5,062 nucleotides of DNA, taken from Methylocystaceae bacterium. Lineage in GTDB: Bacteria > Pseudomonadota > Alphaproteobacteria > Rhizobiales > Beijerinckiaceae. Below, one piece after another: positions 1-5,062 of the stretch (position 1 is its first letter; the number at the start of each line of letters is the position of its first letter). The notes under the pieces are model-generated. The model had not been told where the DNA came from. It saw only the letters and a list, made by a program, of their open reading frames with translations, and did not search any database. Location: positions 1 to 5,062 of the forward strand of contig PLZT01000198.1 of the NCBI GenBank assembly GCA_003152255.1. Direction: 5' to 3'. The position numbers and the translations under genes are program-made.

Positions 1-371
1 GCGGCGATCGCCTGGGCGGCGAGCGGCATGGCTTGGGCGGGGATATGCACGGGCTTCATCTGGCCGCGCCCGCGCGCCGTGGCGGCGTGGACGAAGGACA
101 GATCGACGATCGCGGAGGCGACATCGGGAAAAACCCTGGCGCTTTCCAAAAGATGCACGGCCCCGGCGGCGGCGGCGTAGGCGCCCTTGCGATATGCGCC
201 GGTGCGCGGCCAGCCCTCGCGCGGCGCGACGAGACGCAGATCGGAAAGGCCGAAATTGGCCATCGCGCGCGCGCACATGCCGATGTTAACCGCGAGCTGC
301 GGGCGCACCAGAATGATCGCCGGCCCGCCTTCGAGCTTGGGCTTGGTGTGGTCGGTGCCTGCGCCGGTCAT
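1..371 (-). CDS. trmJ: TrmJ-like tRNA/rRNA 2'-O-methyltransferase (SPOUT/SpoU family), N-terminal part
   Basis: This is the 5' part of a gene that leaves the window at base 1; 123 codons are visible and no stop is reached. The product resembles the TrmJ/TrmH-group-1 RNA methyltransferases, which transfer a methyl group from SAM to a ribose 2'-OH, in TrmJ at position 32 of tRNA in the cytoplasm. The first SPOUT motif is clear: residues 19-48 start with IILVRP and contain N29-I-G31-M-C-A-R35-A-M, with R35 at the place of the conserved arginine. A second conserved block is ATARGRGQMKP at 97-107, matching TSARSR in the E. coli enzyme. The knot that binds SAM is further downstream and not visible. 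The ATG at 371 is the only usable start: the frame is closed by TGA at 416-414 and no other start codon lies between. No good Shine-Dalgarno sequence precedes it. The exact RNA target is inferred from the family. Confidence 0.85.
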   Translation of the reverse strand, partial: MTGAGTDHTKPKLEGGPAIILVRPQLAVNIGMCARAMANFGLSDLRLVAPREGWPRTGAYRKGAYAAAAGAVHLLESARVFPDVASAIVDLSFVHAATARGRGQMKPVHIPAQAMPLAAQAIA

Positions 372-410
372 TGGAGCGGGTCGCCCGGGTTTGTCGTTCG
401 CGACCGACCG

Positions 411-463
411 CCCTCATCCGACCTCGCTTCGCGAGGCCACCTTCTCCCACAAGTGGGAGAAGG
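411..463 (+). repeat. 53-bp palindromic intergenic repeat, copy A
   Basis: The unit begins CCCTCATCCGA and contains two hairpins. The first has the 6-bp stem CCTCGC/GCGAGG (422-427 and 431-436) with loop TTC. The second has an 11-bp stem (440-450 and 453-463), CCTTCTCCCAC paired with its complement around a central AA. It matches copy B, in inverted orientation, at 48 of 53 positions. The layout resembles the REP/RIME-class mosaic elements of rhizobia; that family assignment is from memory and not checked. The unit ends 39 bp upstream of the trmJ start codon. Confidence 0.85.
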
Positions 464-512
464 AGGGGCGCGGCAAGATTCAACCTCAATTACGTAAACA
501 GCACGGGCGCTC

Positions 513-565
513 CCTTCTCCCACTTGTGGGAGAAGGTGGCCCGGCGCAGCCGGGTCGGATGAGGG
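513..565 (-). repeat. 53-bp palindromic intergenic repeat, copy B (inverted relative to copy A)
   Basis: Read on the minus strand this copy also starts CCCTCATCCGACC and ends in the same CCTTCTCCCAC hairpin (plus-strand stems 513-523 and 526-536, centre TT). Its first hairpin is CCCGGC/GCCGGG (540-545 and 549-554). It differs from copy A at five positions: four form two compensated base pairs and one is in the loop. It lies 32 bp downstream of the end of the methyltransferase gene, where its hairpins would be the first strong structures in that transcript. No T-tract follows, so it is not a classical intrinsic terminator. Confidence 0.85.
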
Positions 566-597
566 CTCGGCGACCAACAACATTTGTCCGTGACTTC

Positions 598-3465
598 TCA
601 CTGCTTCTCCGCTCGCTCCAGATTGAGCGCCAGCAGTTTCGCCAGCGCGTCCTCGGTGGAAATATCCTCCGGCCAGCCATAGGCCGAAGCCACCGCGCGG
701 TCGAGTTCGGCGTGCGCGCTGTCCAGCCAACTCGGGCGCTCGTTGTAGAGATTGGTCAGCGTGCGAGTCTTTAGCTTCGCGGCGGCCTCGGCGGTTTTGG
801 GCAGGATGCGGTCGGGATATCCCGGCGCGACCTCGGGAACGATGTCGACGAGATCGGGCGGATTGAGCCGGGCGCGTCGCAGATCGTCGAGCTTCTTCGC
901 TGCTTTCGCGATGCGTTTCGCACCGGGGTCGTCGGCGTGGTTTTTGGCGGGGATGTTGGGCGTGAGCCCTTCCGGGAAGGGGAATGTTTCGAAAGTGGTG
1001 GTCGGGGTGTAGCGCGGGCGGTCTTCCAGCGATGTGCCGAGCCGTAGCGACCAAGCTTCGTGAAAGCGGGAGTGCAGGATGCCGAAGGTCGTGTCGTCGT
1101 CGCGGGCGATGGCGATGTTCGCACTATCTGGTTCAACGATCGCCGCAAGCCAACTAAAAAGCCGATGCTTGGCGACTCTTGGCGTCACGATGTAGCGGTT
1201 CATTTTGCCCGTAATTGCCGCCCACATTTCCGGACGCGGTCGCTCGTGTCGCCACCAGCTCTTCGCGTAACCGCGAGATTGCTGCGCCACTCGCTCCGAG
1301 CGTACATCGGAGATTAAAAACGCGAACGGCTCCTCATACAGCGCGGCCTCCTCCTCACTCATTTCAACGCCAAAATCGATAATCCACATGTCGCGCGGGC
1401 GTCGCGTCACGTCGAGACCATTGACCCAGGGACGCAGCACGTCGGTGTTGGGGCGACCGTTGGGATTGAGCGGCGCTTGCAGCCAGCTTCGCGCGAGCGC
1501 GCCCGGAATGTCGAAGGCTCCGCCCTTGGTGTCGCCCATGAAGGCGACGCCTTCGTTCTCGGCGAGGCGCTTCGCCAGCGTAACGTCGAAACCCCGCGCG
1601 GAAAGGTCCGCATTGATCGTCGTCGTCGGGACGCCATCCAAATGTTTCGCGCTCTCGGCCTCGGCAAAGCACACGATGCTCACCCGCACCGCCGCGCCTT
1701 CGACCGTCCAGCCCTCGTCGCCAAAAGCCTCGAAAATCGCGCCGGCGTTCGCGATGGGCTCCAGCACGCGGCGATTGGCGCCGCCGCGTATCGAATTGGT
1801 CGAGACCAGTCCGACGCGCCTCGCCCGACCCGCGACAATGGCCGCCCAAGCCTTGGCGAACCAATAGCAGACGAGATCGGCCTCGGCGGGCACGCGCGCC
1901 TCATAGGTCCGAAACAGCGTCTCGACATAGGCGTCGCCAAGATTCTTGCGCAGCAGCTTGCCGCCCAAAAACGGCGGGTTTCCCACGATGAAATCCGCCT
2001 CCGGCCATTCCGCTTCGCTCCCGTCCTCGTTCAAAATGGCGTCGCGCCGCTCGATCGAGTCGAGCTTGCGCAGGATCGGCTGGGGACGGCTGTAGATCGC
2101 GTTTTTGATCGACCATTGAATGTCGCCGATCCAGATGGTCGTGCGCGCCAGTTCGGCGGCGAAGGGGTTTATCTCGATCCCGTGAAGAATCTCCGGCCCG
2201 ACGCGGGTCGTGGGGCGCCCGAGGTCGAGCGTCTCGCAATCGTTGATGGCGCGATATTCGATGTCCTTGACGCCCTGCAAGGCGAGATAAAGAAAATTCC
2301 CCGAGCCGCAGGCGGGGTCCAAAATGCGCAGCCGCGTCAGCGAATCGATGAAGGCGTCGCGCAAGCCTTCCGCCTTTACGCGCGCGCTGGCGATCTTCTT
2401 GTCATGCGCGCTTTGGCCGGCTTTGCCCGCGGGCGCGGCCTCCGTGGCGGGGCGCATGATCCGCTGGATTTTTGCAAACTCCTCGGCCCATCGCGCCCGC
2501 AGCGGGCGCAGCACGACGGGATCGACGATCATCATGATTTTTTCGGGATCGGTGTAATGGGCGCCGATCTGCGCGCGCTTGTCGGGATCGAGAAAGCGCT
2601 CGAACAACGTGCCGAAGATGGTCGGGTCGATAAGGCTCCAGTCGAGACTGGTCGCCGAATAAAGCAGGCCGAGTTCGGCCGCCTCCAATCCCAGAGGCGC
2701 GCGCCCGTCGAATAGCCCGCCGTTGAACCAGGCGATCTCGGTCAAATCGAATTCGCCGCCGCGCTCCATCTCGGCGAATAGTTTCGCGAAATAATCCTTC
2801 GACTTTTGCGGGCGCTTTTCGGCGGTCAGCAGCAGCTTTTTCAACAGCCCCTCGGGCAGCAGTTTCACGCTGTCGGCGAAAAAGCAGAACACCAGCTGAT
2901 TGACGAAATGCGCCACCGCCTCGCGGTCGGGATTGCGATGCTGCAGCGCGTCGGAAATGCTCTGGAATTTCCTGGCCGCCTCGGCGGTGATCATCGCCCG
3001 CGTGCGGGTCGGCTTCAGGGCGTCGGGATTATGAAAAACCGCGCGAAGAATATTGAATTTTTCGGGGTCGGCGAGGTCTTCGAGCTCGAAGGAGTATTTC
3101 TTCGTCTCCAGATTGGTCCATGTGGTGAGAATCTGGAAGCGGATCGTGTCGCAGACGACGAGCAGAGGCGGGTGCTCCAGCGCGGCGGCGTAGCGCGTTA
3201 GCTGGACCATCGCCTCGTCGAGGTTTCGCCGGCGCTTCTTATATTCCCAGGCGAAATAGCCCTTCTTCCAGACGTCCGCCCAGCCGTCGCCGCCGCCCGC
3301 GATCGCGGCGCCTTTTTCGAAGGTGAAGTGGTCGCCCTTGGGGTCGTCCTCGGCCGGCGTCGGATGGTCGAACAGCCGGCATAGGTCCAGAAAATGCTCC
3401 TGCGCCGCCGCGCGCTCGGTCAGCGCATGGGTTTTCCACTTGCGGATAAAATCTTGCGGCGTCAT
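598..3465 (-). CDS. MmeI-like Type IIL restriction-modification enzyme (fused PD-(D/E)XK nuclease and N6-adenine DNA methyltransferase)
   Basis: The 955-residue product should bind a short asymmetric DNA site, methylate an adenine with SAM, and cut unmodified DNA at a distance. Order of parts: a nuclease-like N-terminus with D64, E74-Y-K76 and Q88-xxx-Y92, the D-to-E spacing of 10 matching MmeI D70/E80/K82; a helical linker (about 150-330) ending in GAHYT (301-305); a methyltransferase core with motif I DPACGSGNF (383-391), acidic E431 in HGIEIN, and catalytic motif IV NPPF (496-499); a target-recognition region (about 640-830); and a helical C-terminus. MmeI is 919 residues, so this is full length. 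The open frame continues upstream to an ATG at 3522, but I start at the ATG at 3465 (MTPQDF) because family members begin similarly; neither start has a clear Shine-Dalgarno. It stands alone, with no separate R or S subunit nearby. Databases may label it simply a class I DNA methyltransferase. A BREX/DISARM methylase is less likely because the nuclease motif is intact. Confidence 0.88.
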   Translation of the reverse strand: MTPQDFIRKWKTHALTERAAAQEHFLDLCRLFDHPTPAEDDPKGDHFTFEKGAAIAGGGDGWADVWKKGYFAWEYKKRRRNLDEAMVQLTRYAAALEHPPLLVVCDTIRFQILTTWTNLETKKYSFELEDLADPEKFNILRAVFHNPDALKPTRTRAMITAEAARKFQSISDALQHRNPDREAVAHFVNQLVFCFFADSVKLLPEGLLKKLLLTAEKRPQKSKDYFAKLFAEMERGGEFDLTEIAWFNGGLFDGRAPLGLEAAELGLLYSATSLDWSLIDPTIFGTLFERFLDPDKRAQIGAHYTDPEKIMMIVDPVVLRPLRARWAEEFAKIQRIMRPATEAAPAGKAGQSAHDKKIASARVKAEGLRDAFIDSLTRLRILDPACGSGNFLYLALQGVKDIEYRAINDCETLDLGRPTTRVGPEILHGIEINPFAAELARTTIWIGDIQWSIKNAIYSRPQPILRKLDSIERRDAILNEDGSEAEWPEADFIVGNPPFLGGKLLRKNLGDAYVETLFRTYEARVPAEADLVCYWFAKAWAAIVAGRARRVGLVSTNSIRGGANRRVLEPIANAGAIFEAFGDEGWTVEGAAVRVSIVCFAEAESAKHLDGVPTTTINADLSARGFDVTLAKRLAENEGVAFMGDTKGGAFDIPGALARSWLQAPLNPNGRPNTDVLRPWVNGLDVTRRPRDMWIIDFGVEMSEEEAALYEEPFAFLISDVRSERVAQQSRGYAKSWWRHERPRPEMWAAITGKMNRYIVTPRVAKHRLFSWLAAIVEPDSANIAIARDDDTTFGILHSRFHEAWSLRLGTSLEDRPRYTPTTTFETFPFPEGLTPNIPAKNHADDPGAKRIAKAAKKLDDLRRARLNPPDLVDIVPEVAPGYPDRILPKTAEAAAKLKTRTLTNLYNERPSWLDSAHAELDRAVASAYGWPEDISTEDALAKLLALNLERAEKQ

Positions 3466-3480
3466 TGACGGGTGGTCACG

Positions 3481-3512
3481 AAAGAAAACCGCGCCTCCAG
3501 TGCATGGGGCGC
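3481..3512 (-). terminator. Probable intrinsic terminator downstream of gltA
   Basis: On the minus strand a hairpin GCGCC-CC / GG-A-GGCGC (3512-3491), with one mismatch and a loop of about 7 nt, is followed by GGTTTTCTTTC. The stem is short and the T-tract is interrupted, so strength is uncertain. It lies about 70 bp after the gltA stop and just upstream of the ATG at 3465, which would decouple the two genes. The alternative ATG at 3522 would place this hairpin inside the coding region, a further reason to prefer 3465. Confidence 0.4.
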
Positions 3513-3579
3513 AGGGAATCATTCAGCCGCCCGCCGCGATCTTCCTTCATCTCGCGAGCGAGCGCAAAGCCGAGGGGAT

Positions 3580-4869
3580 TCACACCCGCTTCGTCATCGG
3601 CACATAGTCGCGCTGGACTTCGCCGGTGTAGAGCTGGCGCGGGCGGCCGATCTTGGAGCCGGAATCCTCGATCATCTCCTTCCACTGCGCGATCCAGCCC
3701 ACCGTGCGCGCCAAGGCGAACAGCACGGTGAACATCGTCGTCGGGAAGTTCATCGCCTTCAGCGTGATGCCCGAATAGAAGTCGATGTTGGGATAGAGCT
3801 TCTTTTCGATGAAATAATCGTCGTGCAGCGCGATGCGCTCCAGCTCCAGCGCCACGTCGAGCAGCGCGTCCTTGACGCCGAGTTCGTTCAGCACTTCGCG
3901 CGTCGTCTGCTGCATGATCTTCGCGCGAGGATCGTAATTCTTGTAGACGCGGTGGCCAAAGCCCATCAGCCGAAACGGATCGTCCTTGTCCTTGGCGCGG
4001 GCGATATACAGTGGAATGCGATCGACCGAGCCAATCTCTCCGAGCATTTTGAGCACGGCTTCATTGGCGCCGCCATGCGCCGGCCCCCAAAGCGAGGCGA
4101 TGCCCGCCGCGATGCAGGCGAAGGGATTGGCGCCCGAGGAGCCGGAAAGGCGCACGGTCGATGTCGACGCGTTCTGCTCGTGGTCGGCGTGAAGGATGAA
4201 GATGCGGTCGAGCGCCCGGGCCAGCACCGGATTGACCTTATAATCCTCGCACGGCACCGCGAAGCACATGCGCAGGAAGTTGGACGAATAATCGAGGTCG
4301 TTCTTTGGATAAACAAAGGGCTGGCCGACCGAGTATTTATAGGCCATGGCGGCGAGCGTCGGAATCTTGGCGATCATGCGCGTCGAGGCGACCATCCGCT
4401 CCGTCGGGTCGGCGATATTGGTCGAGTCGTGATAGAACGCCGACAGCGCGCCAACCGAGGCCACCATGACCGCCATCGGATGCGCGTCGCGGCGGAAGCC
4501 TTGGAAGAAGCGGGCCATCTGCTCATGCACCATGGTGTGGCGCGTGATCCGATAGTCGAAATCCGCCTTTTGGGCGCCGGTCGGCAGTTCGCCGTAGAGT
4601 AGAAGGTAGCAGGTCTCCAGAAAATCACCGTGCTCGGCGAGCTGCTGAATGGGATAGCCGCGATAGAGCAGAACCCCTTCGTCGCCGTCGATAAAAGTGA
4701 TTTTCGACTCGCAGCTCGCGGTCGAGGTGAAACCGGGGTCATAGGTGAACATGCCCGTCTCGCTGTAAAGCGAGCGAATGTCCAGGACATCCGGCCCCAT
4801 CGTGCCCTTTTTGATGGAGAAATCGACCGACTTGTCGGCGACCGTAATGGAACCCTTGGCTTCGGTCAT
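3580..4869 (-). CDS. gltA: Citrate synthase, type I (hexameric Gram-negative form)
   Basis: The 429-residue enzyme condenses oxaloacetate and acetyl-CoA to citrate, the entry step of the TCA cycle, in the cytoplasm. Length and sequence match the E. coli GltA class (427 residues). Visible active-site elements, shifted by one from E. coli numbering: HADHE (227-231) with H230, GPAHGG with catalytic H265, GFGHRVYKN with H306, and IDFYSG with catalytic D363; a conserved RPRQLYTG lies at 409-416. C207 in the PCEDY segment corresponds to E. coli C206 at the NADH site, so NADH control is possible but not shown. The ATG at 4869 is preceded by AAAGGTGGAG at suitable spacing and the N-terminus is typical of alphaproteobacterial homologues. 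The gene is complete, with stop TGA at 3582-3580. A terminator-like hairpin follows and the next gene starts 114 bp downstream, so it may be transcribed alone. Confidence 0.97.
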   Translation of the reverse strand: MTEAKGSITVADKSVDFSIKKGTMGPDVLDIRSLYSETGMFTYDPGFTSTASCESKITFIDGDEGVLLYRGYPIQQLAEHGDFLETCYLLLYGELPTGAQKADFDYRITRHTMVHEQMARFFQGFRRDAHPMAVMVASVGALSAFYHDSTNIADPTERMVASTRMIAKIPTLAAMAYKYSVGQPFVYPKNDLDYSSNFLRMCFAVPCEDYKVNPVLARALDRIFILHADHEQNASTSTVRLSGSSGANPFACIAAGIASLWGPAHGGANEAVLKMLGEIGSVDRIPLYIARAKDKDDPFRLMGFGHRVYKNYDPRAKIMQQTTREVLNELGVKDALLDVALELERIALHDDYFIEKKLYPNIDFYSGITLKAMNFPTTMFTVLFALARTVGWIAQWKEMIEDSGSKIGRPRQLYTGEVQRDYVPMTKRV

Positions 4870-4871
4870 CG

Positions 4872-4881
4872 CTCCACCTTT
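4872..4881 (-). promoter_or_regulatory. Ribosome binding site of gltA
   Basis: On the minus strand AAAGGTGGAG lies directly before the gltA ATG. AAAGG ends 7 nt from the start codon, a normal spacing. It supports the chosen start and is the only recognisable Shine-Dalgarno sequence among the three genes here. Confidence 0.7.
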
Positions 4882-4902
4882 CCTGATCTAAGCACGAGAG
4901 AG

Positions 4903-4945
4903 CCCGCCAAGCGCGCTAGCGGGAGACGCGCGAAAGCGTTCTCCC
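4903..4945 (-). promoter_or_regulatory. Two overlapping hairpins in the gltA leader
   Basis: Stem 1 pairs GGGAGA with TCTCCC (outer arms 4940-4945 and 4921-4926), enclosing an inner CGC/GCG stem. Stem 2 pairs CCCGC with GCGGG (4919-4923 and 4903-4907). The two share bases 4921-4923, so both cannot form fully at once. They lie 24-75 nt upstream of the ATG, within the predicted untranslated leader. This could influence translation or mRNA stability, or simply reflect GC-rich sequence; I do not recognise a known riboswitch. Confidence 0.25.
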
Positions 4946-4995
4946 ATCGCGGCGCGGCGAAGACGATATTTCCTCTATTTGGCCCCATCGGCGAA

Positions 4996-5010
4996 TTGTG
5001 CATTGCACAA
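4996..5010. promoter_or_regulatory. Perfect palindrome, possible operator of gltA
   Basis: TTGTGCATTGCACAA is a perfect 7-bp inverted repeat around one central base. It lies 2 bp downstream of the proposed -10 box, covering the expected transcription start, the classical place for a repressor site. The TGCA-N-TGCA core recalls TGC-rich sites described for PhaR/AniA-type regulators of carbon storage, but that link is speculative. Confidence 0.5.
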
Positions 5011-5011
5011 C

Positions 5012-5037
5012 GCTATAACAACGCAGCGCCTTGTCAA
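5012..5037 (-). promoter_or_regulatory. Candidate promoter of gltA
   Basis: On the minus strand a perfect TTGACA (5037-5032) is followed after 14 bp by TATAGC (5017-5012). The spacer is shorter than the usual 16-18 bp, which lowers confidence; the -35 match may pair with a weaker -10 a few bases further on. Transcription would start near 5005 and give a leader of about 135 nt. Confidence 0.4.
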
Positions 5038-5047
5038 GCGACGCTAG

Positions 5048-5062
5048 CAGCCTGTCGGGCTG
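5048..5062. other. Short hairpin at the window edge
   Basis: CAGCC-TGTCG-GGCTG forms a perfect 5-bp stem with a 5-nt loop. No T-tract follows on the minus strand within view, and the plus-strand continuation is outside the window. It could be part of a terminator for a neighbouring gene beyond the window. Confidence 0.25.

Larger units (their letters stand above)
411..565. repeat. Composite inverted-repeat element (two palindromic units around a 49-bp spacer)
   Basis: Copies A and B form 53-bp terminal inverted repeats around a spacer at 464-512 that holds the 8-bp palindrome TTACGTAA (490-497). The arrangement looks like a BIME or a small non-autonomous MITE. A 6-bp direct repeat GCGACC lies just outside on each side (400-405 and 570-575), but offset by 4-5 bp, so it is only weak support for insertion. 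No transposase or RAYT gene is present in the window. The whole intergenic stretch 372-597 contains no credible gene. Confidence 0.55.

Noticed and set aside
33..497. Plus-strand open frame over the trmJ start and copy A of the repeat
   Set aside because: It is antisense to the TrmJ N-terminus, which has clear SPOUT motifs, and it runs into the intergenic repeat.
411..565. CRISPR array
   Set aside because: There are only two repeat units, they are inverted rather than direct, and there is no regular spacer series or cas gene.
513..565. Intrinsic terminator of the methyltransferase gene
   Set aside because: The hairpins are strong but no T-tract follows on the minus strand; the sequence is better explained as a dispersed repeat, though it might still help stop transcription.
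368..1054. Minus-strand open frame overlapping the methyltransferase C-terminus and the repeats
   Set aside because: It is out of frame with the real gene, reads through both palindromic repeats, and shows the arginine-rich, low-complexity look of a shadow frame.
1141..1380. Lower GC content in the target-recognition part of the methyltransferase gene
   Set aside because: My hand count is about 57% GC against about 67% for 2281-2520, but a stretch of gltA (3841-4080) is near 60%, so the dip is not strong evidence for recent transfer.
1477..2715. Long plus-strand open frame (412 codons) opposite the methyltransferase gene
   Set aside because: Its translation is rich in Arg, Ala and Gly with no recognisable domain, and it lies wholly antisense to a gene with clear family motifs. 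This is a typical GC-rich antisense shadow.
3472..4602. Long plus-strand open frame (376 codons) opposite gltA
   Set aside because: It is fully antisense to a well-supported citrate synthase and has no recognisable domain; the composition is that expected from reading the opposite strand.

Overview
The window is GC-rich chromosomal DNA from an alphaproteobacterium, most likely of the order Hyphomicrobiales (Rhizobiales). I base this on the citrate synthase sequence, the TrmJ-type start, and an intergenic palindromic repeat of the CCCTCATCC...CCTTCTCCC type that I associate with this order. A Methylocystaceae/Beijerinckiaceae-like host is plausible but I cannot prove it. All three real genes lie on the minus strand, so the order of transcription is right to left.

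Right end (about 4870-5062): the upstream region of the citrate synthase gene. It holds a possible -35/-10 pair, a perfect 15-bp palindrome over the expected transcription start, and a leader of about 135 nt with two overlapping hairpins. Next comes gltA (4869-3580), a complete type I (hexameric, Gram-negative) citrate synthase with its catalytic His/His/Asp set. A short gap of 114 bp carries a probable intrinsic terminator.

Middle (3465-598): one large intact gene for a 955-residue, MmeI-like (Type IIL) enzyme. It combines an N-terminal PD-(D/E)XK nuclease signature, a gamma-type N6-adenine methyltransferase (DPACGSGNF ... NPPF) and a target-recognition region in one chain. No separate restriction or specificity subunit is visible. 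It is probably a self-contained restriction-modification system sitting between two housekeeping genes.

Left end: a 226-bp intergenic region contains two 53-bp palindromic repeat units in inverted orientation. Their four stem differences are all compensatory. Beyond it is the 5' part (371-1) of a TrmJ-like tRNA/rRNA 2'-O-methyltransferase gene that runs off the window.

The three genes need not work together. gltA and trmJ are core functions (TCA cycle entry and RNA modification). The MmeI-like enzyme is an accessory defence function, separated from gltA by a terminator-like element and from trmJ by the repeat pair. Large plus-strand open frames opposite the methyltransferase and gltA look like GC-rich antisense shadows and are not annotated.
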